This document shows positions 1-8,967 of a stretch of DNA of 51,274 nt, in pieces. A program made the position numbers and the translations under genes. The stretch lies in contig NZ_JAERUC010000095.1 in NCBI RefSeq assembly GCF_016745505.1, forward strand, positions 1 through 51,274, given 5' to 3'. Under the pieces are notes generated by a model, which ran no database searches, had not been told where the DNA came from, and was given only the letters and a program-made list of their open reading frames with translations. The stretch is from Streptomyces silvae. GTDB taxonomy: Bacteria > Actinomycetota > Actinomycetes > Streptomycetales > Streptomycetaceae. Positions within the stretch are counted from its first letter, which is position 1. Each line of letters starts with the position of its first letter.

Positions 1-39
1 TTAATCAGCGGGTCCGGGGTTCGAGTCCCTGACGGCGCA
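1..39 (+). tRNA. 3' half of a tRNA, probably tRNA-Lys (5' part outside the window)
   Basis: The first bases read as the end of an anticodon loop (TTAA), followed by the anticodon-stem 3' strand, a variable loop, a T-arm with stem CGGGG/CCCTG and loop TTCGAGT, and an acceptor 3' strand ACGGCGC with discriminator A at 39. No CCA is encoded, as is usual in Streptomyces. The visible anticodon bases are xTT, so Lys (CTT/TTT) or Asn (GTT) are possible. The arm sequences match streptomycete tRNA-Lys as I remember it. The first anticodon base is outside the window. Confidence 0.85.
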
Positions 40-46
40 CGCAACA

Positions 47-81
47 GCGAGGCCCCTTCACCGAGAGTGAAGGGGCCTCGC
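47..81 (+). terminator. Strong hairpin terminator after the tRNA
   Basis: A perfect inverted repeat with 14-bp arms (GCGAGGCCCCTTCA and its complement) encloses a 7-nt loop 8 nt after the tRNA end. There is no U-tract, which is normal for Streptomyces terminators. It should end the tRNA transcript and insulate the downstream cslA operon. Confidence 0.85.
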
Positions 82-177
82 TCGCGTTCTCCCCGAGGGA
101 GAGCGCCCCCGGAGCGCCTTTCGCCACCCCTGCGCGCCTCCTTCACGGTATTCCCTCAAATCGCACGTATGGCGGGT

Positions 178-190
178 AAACAGCCTGTTT
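178..190. promoter_or_regulatory. 13-bp palindrome upstream of cslA
   Basis: AAACAGCCTGTTT is a perfect dyad around a central C, in a locally AT-richer part of the 272-bp gap between the terminator and cslA. It lies about 165 bp before the cslA start and could be an operator. I found no convincing -35/-10 pair nearby. The rest of the gap shows no gene; the small ORFs there are shadows. Confidence 0.3.
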
Positions 191-353
191 CGCCCTTGCG
201 TTCACGCCGCGTATCGGACAACCTGACCTGGTGTCGTCCGGGGGTCCATGGGCCTCCCGGCCGGGGGAACGAGGATCGGCTTCCGCGCGGGGTGGGGACC
301 CCGCCGGGCTTACGCACGGACAGAGTTCACGCAGCGTCGCTGCGTGCGGGGGG

Positions 354-2261
354 ATGACCATGACGTCGACGCCGTCAGGCGACCGGCAGCACCACGACCC
401 TGCCCACACGGTCCAGCTGCGGCTGCCTCCGCAGCCGCGGAGATCGAGACGGCAGACGAAGAAGGCCCTGCCGCGCTACGACTACGAGCACTACAGCCGG
501 CTCGCCGGGCCTCTGACCCAGCCCGACCCCGACCGGCCGTACAGGGTGCGCTACCGCTCGCTCCTCTCCCAGGAGACCCACCGGATACGCGCGGCCCTGC
601 TGCTGGGCGCCGCACCGCTGGTCTCGCTGGGCCTCTTCGTCTGGCTCATGCAGCCCGGACACTGGACCGAACGCGACCCGAACCTCAAGAACGACACGCT
701 GCTCGTCCTCGACATCGTGATGCTGGTGTCGATCGGCCTCATCGAGCTCTTCCGCACGATGAACGTCCTCTCCAACGCGCACGCCACGCTGGTGGCCCGC
801 GACCCCGTACCCGTCATACCGGAGAGCGGCACACGGGTCGCCTTCCTCACCTCCTTCGTCCCGGGCAAGGAGCCCCTGGAGATGGTGACGAAGACGCTGG
901 AGGCCGCCGTCCGCATCCGCCACCGCGGGCAGATGCACGTCTGGCTGCTCGACGAGGGCGACGACCCCGCCGTGAAGGAGGTCTGCGCCCGGCTGGGCGT
1001 GCACCACTTCTCCCGTAAGGGCGTCGCCCACTGGAACCAGGCCAAGGGCCCGCACCGGGCGAAGACGAAGCACGGCAACTACAACGCCTGGCTCGACGCC
1101 CACGGCGACGCGTACGACTTCTTCGCCTCGGTCGACACCGACCATGTGCCGCTCCCCAACTACCTGGAGCGGATGCTCGGTTACTTCCGCGACCCGGACA
1201 TCGGCTTCGTCATCGGCCCGCAGGTCTACGGCAACTACGACACCTTCGTCACGAAGGCCGCCGAGTCCCAGCAGTTCCTCTTCCACGCGCTGATCCAGCG
1301 CGCGGGCAACCGCTACGGCGCCCCGATGTTCGTCGGGACGAGCAATGCCGTACGGATCTCGGCCCTGAAGCAGATCGGCGGCCTCTACGACTCGATCACC
1401 GAGGACATGGCCACCGGCTTCGAGATCCACCGTCACCGCAACCCGCTCACGGGGAAGAAGTGGCGCTCGGTCTACACCCCGGACGTCCTGGCCGTCGGCG
1501 AGGGGCCGACCGCGTGGACCGACTTCTTCACCCAGCAGCTGCGCTGGTCCCGGGGCACGTACGAGACGATCCTCAAGCAGTACTGGAAGGGCTGGTTCTC
1601 CCTCCCGGCGGGCAAGCTCTTCAACTACACGATGATGATCATCTTCTATCCGATGTCGGCCATGAACTGGATCCTCGCCGCCCTGAGCTGCGCCCTGTTC
1701 CTCGGCATGGGCGCCTCCGGCGTCCAGATCGACCCGGTGATCTGGATGATGCTGTACGGCAACGCCTCGGCGCTCCAGATCGGCCTCTACGTCTGGAACC
1801 GCCGCCACAACGTCTCGCCGCACGAGCCCGAGGGCTCCGGCGGGCTCGCCGGCATGGTGATGTCCGCGCTCTCCGCGCCGATCTACGCCCGCTCCCTGAT
1901 GGACGCGGTGCTGCGCCGCAAGAGCTCGTTCGTGGTGACGCCCAAGGGCGACTCCTCCAGCCCGGATACCCTCTTCGGCACCTTCCGGATCCACCTCTTC
2001 TTCATCCTGGTCTTCGGCGGTTCGATCGCCGCGTCCTTCGTCCTCGGGCACAGCCATCCGGCGATGCTGACGTGGGCCTGCCTGGCGCTGCTGATCACCG
2101 CCGCGCCGATCGTCGGCTGGCGGTACACGGTCCGCGCCGAGCGGAGGAAGCGGCGCGGCGGGCCGCCCGCACCGGCGCCCGAGCCCGCGCCGCAGCCCGA
2201 GCCCACCTGGGCGGGGAACGAAGACACCATGCAGATCGCCCTTGGGGGACGTAACCGATGA
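354..2261 (+). CDS. cslA: Cellulose synthase-like glycosyltransferase family 2 (CslA)
   Basis: A membrane glycosyltransferase that should polymerise a beta-glucan at hyphal tips from UDP-sugar. The 635-residue protein has two N-terminal membrane segments (about 78-100 and 115-133), then a cytoplasmic GT2 domain with Asp200 (LLDEGDD), the D-x-D at 261-263 (SVDTDH), the TED motif at 349-351 and the QQLRW motif at 394-398. These are the four hallmark sites of processive GT2 enzymes. At least four further membrane spans follow. The open frame extends upstream to a GTG at 231, but the ATG at 354 follows a G-rich Shine-Dalgarno stretch and fits the family length better. The stop overlaps the glxA start by 4 nt (ATGA), so the pair is translationally coupled, as in S. 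coelicolor and S. lividans. Identification as cslA rests on the motifs plus the conserved cslA-glxA-GH6 order. Confidence 0.93.
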   Translation: MTMTSTPSGDRQHHDPAHTVQLRLPPQPRRSRRQTKKALPRYDYEHYSRLAGPLTQPDPDRPYRVRYRSLLSQETHRIRAALLLGAAPLVSLGLFVWLMQPGHWTERDPNLKNDTLLVLDIVMLVSIGLIELFRTMNVLSNAHATLVARDPVPVIPESGTRVAFLTSFVPGKEPLEMVTKTLEAAVRIRHRGQMHVWLLDEGDDPAVKEVCARLGVHHFSRKGVAHWNQAKGPHRAKTKHGNYNAWLDAHGDAYDFFASVDTDHVPLPNYLERMLGYFRDPDIGFVIGPQVYGNYDTFVTKAAESQQFLFHALIQRAGNRYGAPMFVGTSNAVRISALKQIGGLYDSITEDMATGFEIHRHRNPLTGKKWRSVYTPDVLAVGEGPTAWTDFFTQQLRWSRGTYETILKQYWKGWFSLPAGKLFNYTMMIIFYPMSAMNWILAALSCALFLGMGASGVQIDPVIWMMLYGNASALQIGLYVWNRRHNVSPHEPEGSGGLAGMVMSALSAPIYARSLMDAVLRRKSSFVVTPKGDSSSPDTLFGTFRIHLFFILVFGGSIAASFVLGHSHPAMLTWACLALLITAAPIVGWRYTVRAERRKRRGGPPAPAPEPAPQPEPTWAGNEDTMQIALGGRNR

Positions 2262-4192
2262 AGTACCGTCCGAGCCGCCGTACCCGCCGCCTGGCGATCG
2301 GTACGGCGGTGGTTCTGGCGCTCGCGGGGACGAACGGGCCGTGGCTCTACCGCTTCGGCACCGAGCGCTACCACGACTACGCCGTCAACCGGCCGGATTA
2401 CAAGGCGGAGAACGGCCACTGGGACTTCCTCGACGTCCCCTCCGAGTTCCGGATCAACACGATCCACGCCGCCCTGCTCCACACCGGCAAGGTGCTGCTC
2501 GTCGCGGGCTCCGGGAACAACCAGAAGAACTTCGACGCGAAGAGCTTCCGTTCGGTGCTGTGGGACCCGGAGGAGAACACCTACAAGAACATCCCCACGC
2601 CGAAGGACATGTTCTGCGCGGGCCACACCCAACTGCCGGACGGGAAGCTCCTCATAGCCGGCGGCACCAAACGGTACGAGAAGCTGGAGGGCGACGTCAC
2701 CAAGGCCGGCGGCCTGATGATCGTCCACAACGAGGACCCCGACAAGCCGATCACCCTGCCGGCGGGCACCCGCTTCACCGGGAAGGGCAACGGCAAGTCG
2801 TTCGTCTCCAAGGACCCGGTGCTCGTGGAGAAGGCCACGAAGGTCTTCGACAAGGAGACCGGCGCGTTCCTGAGGAACGAACCCGGGCTCGGCCGGATCT
2901 ATGTCGAGGCGCAGAAGTCCGGGGCGAAGTACGAGACGGGCACCGAGGACAACTACCGGATCTCGGGGCTCTCCGGCTCCGACTCCCGCAACGTCTACGG
3001 CATCGCGCAGAAGCTCGCCCTCGACAAGAAGGACTTCCAGGGCATCAAGGAAGCCTACGAGTTCGACCCGGTGGCCGAGAAGTACATCAGCGTCGACCCG
3101 ATGAACGAGGCCCGCTGGTATCCGACGCTCACCACCCTGGAGGACGGCAAGGTCCTCTCGCTGTCCGGGCTGGACGAGATCGGGCAGATCGTGCCGGGCA
3201 AGGACGAGATCTACGACCCGGAGACCAAGAAGTGGGAGTACACCGGCATCGTCCGGAAGTTCCCCACCTATCCCGCCGTCTTCCTGATGAACAACGGCAA
3301 GCTCTTCTACTCCGGCTCCAACGCGGGCTACGGGCCCGCCGACGTGGGCCGCGACCCGGGTGTCTGGGACCTGGAGTCCAACACCTTCGAGAAGATCCCC
3401 GGCCTCGGCGACCCGGACAAGATGGAGACCTCCGCGACCGTACGGCTGCCTCCCGCCCAGGACGAGAAGTACATGGTGATCGGCGGCGGCGGGGTCGGTG
3501 AGTCCGAGAAGTCCAGCGAGAAGTCACGGCTGGTCGACCTGACGAAGGACGACCCGCGCTTCACGGACGGCGCCAGCCTCTCCGAAGGCACCCGCTACCC
3601 GAGCGCGTCCCTCCTCCCGGACGACTCCCTGCTGGTCACCGGCGGCTCCAACGACTACCGGGGGCGGGGCGGTTCGGACGTCCTCCAGGCCCGGCTGTAC
3701 GACGCGAAGTCCGACACGTACAAGCGGGTCGCCGACCCGGCGGTGGGCCGCAACTACCACTCGGGGTCCGTGCTCCTCCCCGACGGCCGGGTCATGATCT
3801 TCGGCTCCGACTCCCTGTACGCGGACCGGGCGAACACCCGGCCCGGAACGTTCGAGCAGCGCATCGAGATCTACACGCCGCCGTATCTGTACCGCGACGG
3901 ACGTCCGGAGCTGACCGCGGGCCCCAAGCGCATCTCCCGGGGCGGCACGGGGCTGTTCACGACCCGGCACGCCTCGTCGATCACCTCGGCGAAGCTGATG
4001 CGTCCGAGCGCGGTCACCCATGTCACGGACACCGACCAGCGGTCGATCGCCCTGGACCTGAAGAAGTCCGACGACAGCATCACCGTGACGGTCCCGAAGA
4101 ACCGGGCCCTGGTGCCGTCCGGCTGGTACATGCTCTTCGTCACCGACGCCGACGGCACACCGTCGGAGGGCATGTGGGTGGAGATCCCCTGA
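2258..4192 (+). CDS. glxA: Radical copper oxidase GlxA (galactose oxidase-like)
   Basis: A mononuclear copper radical oxidase that acts at the cell surface with CslA in deposition of the hyphal-tip glycan. The 644-residue protein has an N-terminal membrane anchor (about 12-31), kelch-type beta-propeller repeats and a C-terminal galactose-oxidase-like Ig domain. By alignment from memory with galactose oxidase, Cys120 (MFCAGH) and Tyr288 (ARWYP) form the thioether cofactor, with Trp287 adjacent. Tyr500-His501 (RNYHSG) and His588 (VTHVTD) are the remaining copper ligands. All expected active-site residues are present, so it should be active. It overlaps cslA by 4 nt. Confidence 0.94.
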   Translation: MKYRPSRRTRRLAIGTAVVLALAGTNGPWLYRFGTERYHDYAVNRPDYKAENGHWDFLDVPSEFRINTIHAALLHTGKVLLVAGSGNNQKNFDAKSFRSVLWDPEENTYKNIPTPKDMFCAGHTQLPDGKLLIAGGTKRYEKLEGDVTKAGGLMIVHNEDPDKPITLPAGTRFTGKGNGKSFVSKDPVLVEKATKVFDKETGAFLRNEPGLGRIYVEAQKSGAKYETGTEDNYRISGLSGSDSRNVYGIAQKLALDKKDFQGIKEAYEFDPVAEKYISVDPMNEARWYPTLTTLEDGKVLSLSGLDEIGQIVPGKDEIYDPETKKWEYTGIVRKFPTYPAVFLMNNGKLFYSGSNAGYGPADVGRDPGVWDLESNTFEKIPGLGDPDKMETSATVRLPPAQDEKYMVIGGGGVGESEKSSEKSRLVDLTKDDPRFTDGASLSEGTRYPSASLLPDDSLLVTGGSNDYRGRGGSDVLQARLYDAKSDTYKRVADPAVGRNYHSGSVLLPDGRVMIFGSDSLYADRANTRPGTFEQRIEIYTPPYLYRDGRPELTAGPKRISRGGTGLFTTRHASSITSAKLMRPSAVTHVTDTDQRSIALDLKKSDDSITVTVPKNRALVPSGWYMLFVTDADGTPSEGMWVEIP

Positions 4193-4222
4193 CGGGGCCC
4201 TCCACCCCCGGGGCCGGCCCGC

Positions 4223-5239
4223 CTACTTCGTGGCGCGGGCCAGCCCCAGCGCGTACTCCGGCCACCAGTCGCCGGCCTTGGGCCCGCCCTTGCAGTCGCC
4301 GTCCGACTCGCCGGGGCGCTTGATCCAGAGGTAGGCGTCCACCAGTTCGTCGCCCGTCTCCGTCGTCGGGGGCTCGCCGAGGGCGCGGCCCGGCGGATTG
4401 CACCAGTTCTCCGCGGGGTCGCCCCCGTCGTACGGGCCGTTGCCGTTACGGCTGGTGTCGATCACGAAGGGCTTGCCGCCCACCTTCGCCGACAGCTGCT
4501 TGCCGAACTCCGTGCTGGCGGCGGTCGTCTGGAAATTGGACACGTTCACCGCGAAGCCGTCCGCCGCCGCGATCCCGGCCCGTTGCAGAGGCTCGAACAG
4601 GGCGTCGGGCGACTGCCATCCCGCGTTGCCGGCGTCCACGTACACCGTGGTGGCCGGCTGCTGCTTCAGGCGCTCGACCGCGCCCTTCAGCAGGTCGTAC
4701 CGCTCCTCGTGGAACTTCTGCGGGGTGCACCCGTCGGCCAGGTGCAGCAGGGCGTCGGGCTCCAGGATCACCGTGGCCCGGCGGTCGCCGATGCCCTTCG
4801 CGACGCCGTCCAGCCAGGTGCGGTACGCGTCGCCGTCGGCCGCCCCGCCCTTCGAGAACTGGCCGCAGTCCCGGTGCGGGATGTTGTAGAGGACGAGCAG
4901 CGCGTCCCGGTCGGCCTTCTCGGCCGCCTCGGTGAAGCCCTCGGCCGCCCCCTGCGGATCGTCCGGGCCGACCCACTCCCCCACGGGCTGCTCCGCGATC
5001 TTCCGGATCAGCGCGGCGTTCCCCTTCTCGCCGTCCTTCTCGTACGACGCGACCTGCCGTGCGGCGTTCCCGTCGGGGTTGACCCAGTACGGATCGTCGC
5101 CCTCGGGCTGCTGATCGATCGCGGCCGGCGCGTCCTTGCCCCCGTCGTCGCCGCCGGACGAGGAACACCCGGCCAGCAGCAGCACCGCGGCCGCACCGGC
5201 CGCCGCACCCGCCTTCAGTCCGGTGTAACTGCCGTACAT
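4223..5239 (-). CDS. cslZ: Glycoside hydrolase family 6 endoglucanase lipoprotein (CslZ-like)
   Basis: A secreted beta-1,4-glucanase that likely trims or releases the glycan made by CslA. The chosen 338-residue start (ATG at 5239, preceded by GGGGGAG) gives a typical lipoprotein signal with lipobox LAGC and lipidated Cys25. A longer frame to 5287 would bury the signal peptide. GH6 motifs are YNIPHRDCGQ, the catalytic-acid motif ILEPDALL (Asp162), YVDAGNAGW, VIDTSRNGNGP and WCNPPGRALG, then the C-terminal YLWIKRPGESDG. It is convergent with glxA with only 30 bp between stops. The gene symbol follows the S. coelicolor/S. lividans gene order and is less certain than the GH6 call. Confidence 0.88.
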   Translation of the reverse strand: MYGSYTGLKAGAAAGAAAVLLLAGCSSSGGDDGGKDAPAAIDQQPEGDDPYWVNPDGNAARQVASYEKDGEKGNAALIRKIAEQPVGEWVGPDDPQGAAEGFTEAAEKADRDALLVLYNIPHRDCGQFSKGGAADGDAYRTWLDGVAKGIGDRRATVILEPDALLHLADGCTPQKFHEERYDLLKGAVERLKQQPATTVYVDAGNAGWQSPDALFEPLQRAGIAAADGFAVNVSNFQTTAASTEFGKQLSAKVGGKPFVIDTSRNGNGPYDGGDPAENWCNPPGRALGEPPTTETGDELVDAYLWIKRPGESDGDCKGGPKAGDWWPEYALGLARATK

Positions 5240-5459
5240 CCACTCCCCCTTGTACTGATGTACTGCCGGTCGAATCCATCCTGGCACAGCGTCCGGGACC
5301 CCGGTCGCCCCCGCCCGGATCCGGACATCCTGCCGAAAACTCTCCGACGGCCGCGCGCTCGCGGCCTACAGTGACATGTCGGTCCGACCCTGTGAACGAC
5401 CCGACCTCCCGCGACGTGCCCGGGTCACTCCCGCGGCCTGGACACCGCGGTGGAGGACC

Positions 5460-5502
5460 GGCCCGGCCGGCGACTCCGAGAGGGAGCGGCGCCGGCCGGG
5501 CC
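5460..5502 (-). terminator. Hairpin terminator of the sortase operon
   Basis: Perfect 13-bp arms (GGCCCGGCCGGCG and its complement) with a 17-nt loop begin 20 bp past the sortase stop codon on the minus strand. This is a typical GC-only streptomycete terminator. Confidence 0.7.
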
Positions 5503-5521
5503 AGGTTGTGCCGCGGCTGCG

Positions 5522-6244
5522 TCAGGAGCGGCTGCTCACCGCGCTCTGCGCCCCCGCCTTCCCGGTCTCCTTCTCCGCAGTCCTCTCCGCCGCCTTCTCA
5601 CCCGTCAGGTACGCGGAGACGACGACGTTGGCCGTGTACGTATGGGACGTGTGGTCGTACGTGCCGCCGCAGGTGATCAGCCGGAGCTCTGCCCGGCCGT
5701 CCTCGCGGGGTCCGTACGCCTTCTGCGCGTCGAAGCGTGCCCGGGTGAAGACCTGGACGTCGTCGATGGTGAACTCGGCCACCTTCCCGTCGTCCCTGCT
5801 CACCCGGATCTTCTCGCCCGGCCTCGCGGTGCTGAGCCCGTAGAAGACGGCGGGCTCGGTCTCGGTGTCCACATGGCCGACGAAGAGCGCGGCGCCCTCC
5901 GTGCCGGGCTCGGTGCCCTCGCCGTACCAGCCGACGGCTCCCGGCGTCGCGAACGGCGGGGGTTCGATCGCCCCCTCGTCGTCCAGTCCGCGCCGTACGA
6001 CGGTGGCGTCGATCCCGATGGAGGGGATCTCGACGCGCTGCGGTGCGGCGCCGTCCAGCGGATCGTGGGCCGGGGGCAGCGGTGCGCCCAGCGGGCGGCC
6101 GACCGCCGCCACGTCGCCGGTCGTGGGGGCCGAGTTGCCCGCGGTGGCCGCGCGGCCCCACAGCCACAGTCCCAGCAGGAGTACGGCCCATGCGACGCCG
6201 GTCAGCAGGCGTCCGGTTCCCGCCGGGCGGTCAGGGGCGGACAT
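5522..6244 (-). CDS. Class F sortase
   Basis: A cysteine transpeptidase anchored in the membrane by an N-terminal segment (about 13-34), with the catalytic domain outside. The 240-residue protein carries the sortase histidine in FVGHVDT (His124) and the catalytic cysteine in LITCGG (Cys192), in the spacing and context of actinobacterial class F sortases. It starts 1 nt after the stop of the upstream secreted protein, so the two are co-transcribed. It may process that partner or another surface protein. The C-terminal 25 residues are a Ser/Lys/Glu-rich tail. Confidence 0.88.
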   Translation of the reverse strand: MSAPDRPAGTGRLLTGVAWAVLLLGLWLWGRAATAGNSAPTTGDVAAVGRPLGAPLPPAHDPLDGAAPQRVEIPSIGIDATVVRRGLDDEGAIEPPPFATPGAVGWYGEGTEPGTEGAALFVGHVDTETEPAVFYGLSTARPGEKIRVSRDDGKVAEFTIDDVQVFTRARFDAQKAYGPREDGRAELRLITCGGTYDHTSHTYTANVVVSAYLTGEKAAERTAEKETGKAGAQSAVSSRS

Positions 6245-6245
6245 G

Positions 6246-6791
6246 TCAGTGCTGCGCCGGGCGGCGGCGTCGCGCGCTGCGGAACGCGACGGCGACGGCC
6301 GCGACGGCGCCCAGTCCGAGGCCGATCACCGCGTGCCGGGTGCCGGGGCCCTCGTCGGCGGCCTCCTCGGCGAGCGCCGCGGTGCCTCCGCCGCCGGCCC
6401 GTACGGGGGCGACGGGCGAGGGACGGCTGTGATGGACGACGGTGACCGTGCCGGTGGCCTTGCCGTGGCCGTCCTTGCAGGTCACCCAGACCTCGTAGTC
6501 GTCGGGGGCGGCGTCGGAGCGGATCCGGGCCTCGGCGACGAGACCCTTGCCGTCGGCCGGCTCGAAGCGCGCCTCGGACGCGAAGGCCTCGGAGTTGCCC
6601 CGGGCCGACCTGCCCTTGCCGCAGGCCTCGGTCCGGAGTTCCACCTCCCCGCCGGGGGAGACACGGGACGGGCTGACCGACACCGTGCCGGATCGGTCGT
6701 CGCTCGCGGTGGCGGCCAGTGCCGCGGACGCGGGAAGGGATATCGCACCGGCCGCGATCGCGGCACAGAACGTGAGGGGCAGTGAACGCAT
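6246..6791 (-). CDS. Secreted protein with C-terminal membrane anchor, sortase partner
   Basis: I do not recognise a named domain. The 181 residues start with a clear signal peptide (cleavage near ALAAT, about residue 27). A small beta-rich extracellular part with two cysteines (EACGKG and VTCKDG) follows, like other streptomycete repeats with an SPGGEV motif. A Gly/Ala linker, one hydrophobic segment (about 152-168) and an Arg-rich tail end the protein. No LPxTG-type pentapeptide is visible before the segment. It sits directly upstream of the class F sortase, with the stop 1 nt from the sortase ATG, suggesting a shared envelope role. Confidence 0.7.
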   Translation of the reverse strand: MRSLPLTFCAAIAAGAISLPASAALAATASDDRSGTVSVSPSRVSPGGEVELRTEACGKGRSARGNSEAFASEARFEPADGKGLVAEARIRSDAAPDDYEVWVTCKDGHGKATGTVTVVHHSRPSPVAPVRAGGGGTAALAEEAADEGPGTRHAVIGLGLGAVAAVAVAFRSARRRRPAQH

Positions 6792-6857
6792 CGTAAACCT
6801 CCTGAGGGAAGGTTCACGCGTGGGGCGGCACCCCGCATCCGCTGTAGCCCGGTCGGG

Positions 6858-7652
6858 TTACGGCAGGGGGAGGTCGACCAGGTCGACGAGGTCCGCGATC
6901 GAGTCGACGACCGTGGAGGGCCGGAAGGGGTACCGGTCCATGTCGGTCTCCGTGGTCAGCCCGGTGAGGACCAGGAACGTCTGCATCCCCGCCTCCAGGC
7001 CGGCGAGCACGTCGGTGTCCATCCGGTCGCCGATCATGGCGGAGGTCTCGGAGTGGGCGCCGATGGCGTTGAGCCCGGTCCGCATCATCAGCGGGTTGGG
7101 CTTGCCCGCGAAGTAGGGCGCCTTGCCGGTGGCCTTGGTGATCAGCGCGGCGACCGAGCCGGTCGCGGGCAGCGGGCCCTCGGCGGACGGGCCGGTCTCG
7201 TCGGGGTTGGTGCAGATGAAGCGGGCGCCGCCGTTGATCAGGCGGATCGCCTTGGTGAGGGCCTCGAAGCTGTACGTCCGGGTCTCCCCCAGGACGACGT
7301 AGTCGGGCTCGTGGTCGGTGAGGACGTAGCCGATGTCGTGCAGCGCCGTGGTGAGCCCGGCCTCGCCGATGACGTACGCCGTGCCGCGCGGCCGCTGGTC
7401 GTCGAGGAACTGGGCGGTGGCCAGGGCGGAGGTCCAGATGTTCTCCACGGGCACGTCCAGGCCCATGCGCTTGAGGCGCGCGTGCAGGTCACGGGCGGTG
7501 TAGATGGAGTTGTTGGTGAGGACCAGGAACGGCAGTCCGGAATCCCGCAGCCGCTTGATGAAGGCGTCGGCACCGGGGATCGGCGTGCCCTCGTGGATGA
7601 GGACACCGTCCATGTCGGTCAGCCAGGACTCGATCGGCTTGCGCTCTGCCAT
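6858..7652 (-). CDS. HAD-IIA family sugar-phosphatase-like hydrolase (NagD type)
   Basis: A cytoplasmic phosphatase of the HAD superfamily, subclass IIA (NagD/phosphoglycolate phosphatase/p-nitrophenyl phosphatase group). The 264 residues show motif I LTDMDGVL with the Asp nucleophile and second Asp, motif II LTNNS, the conserved Lys of GKPNPLM and motif IV GDRMDTD. All catalytic residues are present. The ATG at 7652 follows CAGGAG; the open frame continues upstream without a start of comparable quality. The substrate cannot be told from sequence. Confidence 0.85.
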   Translation of the reverse strand: MAERKPIESWLTDMDGVLIHEGTPIPGADAFIKRLRDSGLPFLVLTNNSIYTARDLHARLKRMGLDVPVENIWTSALATAQFLDDQRPRGTAYVIGEAGLTTALHDIGYVLTDHEPDYVVLGETRTYSFEALTKAIRLINGGARFICTNPDETGPSAEGPLPATGSVAALITKATGKAPYFAGKPNPLMMRTGLNAIGAHSETSAMIGDRMDTDVLAGLEAGMQTFLVLTGLTTETDMDRYPFRPSTVVDSIADLVDLVDLPLP

Positions 7653-7792
7653 GTGACGGGCTCCTGCCGTACGTACTGTGCACCGGGGTGCTGGACGCCG
7701 GCGGCACCGCGCTGTGCAGCGCCGACGTCCCGATATTAGGCCGCCCCGTGCGCCGTACGGAACCGGTTGATCACCGCGGACCCGTGCCCCGG

Positions 7793-8659
7793 TCAGCGGC
7801 GGCCGGTGCGCAGGCGCCTGGCGTACGTCATGGCGACGGCCCCGGCGAGGACGAGCGCCCCGGAGACGAGGCCGGCCCGGAGCGCGCGGGCCTGGCCGGT
7901 GCGGGCGAGTTCGGGCACGGTGTTGCCCTCGGCGTCCATGGTGCTTCCGGTGTCCTCGGGCGCGTCGAGGCCGCCCTCGACGATGACGAAGGGGTAGGCG
8001 GCCGACTCGCCCACCCAGTCCCCGTCGGAGGCCTTGCCCGCCTGCTCGGCCTGGTCCTGGGCGCTGCGGCGCTGGACGATGGCGGCGTGGGCGGTGACCT
8101 TGCCGGGCCGGGTGTCGGAGGTGAACGCCATCCGGACCTCGACCGTGACCGTCTTCTTCGCGGGCACGGTGAAGCCGGGGAAGTCGTCGCCCTGCTCCCC
8201 GCTGCCGAAGACCCCGATCTGCTCGTCGCGGTCGGTGGACTCCCAGCTCACGCGGTGCTCCTCGTCGGGGTGGGCCCGCTCGGTGAACTCCAGCTGGATC
8301 TGCTCGGCCGTCAGCGTCCGGTCCTCGTCGGTGAGCACCAGGACGGGGTGGATGGAGCGGCACGGCTCGGAGGTGGTGTTGGTGAGGTCGAGGTACCAGG
8401 TCCCGTAGCCGCCGCCGGAGGCGTAGGTGTCGGGGCCGCCGTGGATCCGGGTCTCGATGGGGAAGTCCTCGGCGTCCGGGTCACCGCAGACGGGGAGCGC
8501 CTCGCCGGCGACGGCCACGGTGCCCGCCGGGGCGGTGACGGGGATGGCGATGGCCGCGGGGACGCCGAGGAGGCCGGCCGGGACGACCAGTCCTGCGGCC
8601 AGTCCGAGGCGGGTCAGGGCACGGCCGTCGCGCAGCCGTGCGGGGGGTCGGGTCGGCAT
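7793..8659 (-). CDS. Sortase-anchored surface protein with LAxTG sorting signal
   Basis: A secreted, probably cell-wall-linked protein of 288 residues: a signal peptide (about 18-38), an extracellular beta-rich region with paired cysteines (PVCGD and EPCRS), then a C-terminal sorting signal. The signal consists of LARTG, a hydrophobic segment and the tail RRLRTGRR. LAxTG is the motif typically used by class E sortases in streptomycetes. The annotated sortase nearby is class F, so the cognate enzyme may lie elsewhere. The start at 8659 has a modest GGGTGA ribosome site. Function beyond surface display is unknown. Confidence 0.75.
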   Translation of the reverse strand: MPTRPPARLRDGRALTRLGLAAGLVVPAGLLGVPAAIAIPVTAPAGTVAVAGEALPVCGDPDAEDFPIETRIHGGPDTYASGGGYGTWYLDLTNTTSEPCRSIHPVLVLTDEDRTLTAEQIQLEFTERAHPDEEHRVSWESTDRDEQIGVFGSGEQGDDFPGFTVPAKKTVTVEVRMAFTSDTRPGKVTAHAAIVQRRSAQDQAEQAGKASDGDWVGESAAYPFVIVEGGLDAPEDTGSTMDAEGNTVPELARTGQARALRAGLVSGALVLAGAVAMTYARRLRTGRR

Positions 8660-8815
8660 GGGGGGTCACCCTTCGCTGCTCGCGAACGACCGGGGCGGAG
8701 GGCCTCCGGCCGTTGCGGCGGTGCCCTCGTGTGCCGGTCGGTCTCAGTCCGTGACGCTGCCACGCGTGCGCGAGGGGCCGCCACCTGCCGGCGGCGTACA
8801 CCGCCCGTTCGGGGG

Positions 8816-8866
8816 CCGGAATCCGCCCGATCGGCTGCGCCCCGTGGCGCGCGGGCGGGATTCCGG
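8816..8866. terminator. Imperfect hairpin in the 308-bp gap after the ROK gene
   Basis: Arms CCGGAATCCGCCCG (8816-8829) and its near-complement (8852-8866, one extra base) can fold with a 22-nt loop. It lies downstream of the ROK stop codon on the minus strand and is the best terminator candidate in this gap. No U-tract is present. It could equally be an operator for the surface-protein gene. Confidence 0.4.
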
Positions 8867-8897
8867 TGGGCCGGTCGGTGGCGGCCGGGTGACCCCC

Positions 8898-8945
8898 GGC
8901 CCGCGTTCGCACCGTGCGGTCAGGTGACGTGCGGCCCGCGTTCGC
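8898..8945. repeat. Short direct repeat in the same gap
   Basis: GGCCCGCGTTCGC occurs at 8898-8910 and again at 8933-8945, 35 bp apart, just after the ROK stop codon. No function is assigned. Nothing else notable is seen between 8660 and 8967. Confidence 0.35.
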
Positions 8946-8967
8946 GCCGCGCGACCCGGTAGCGCCC

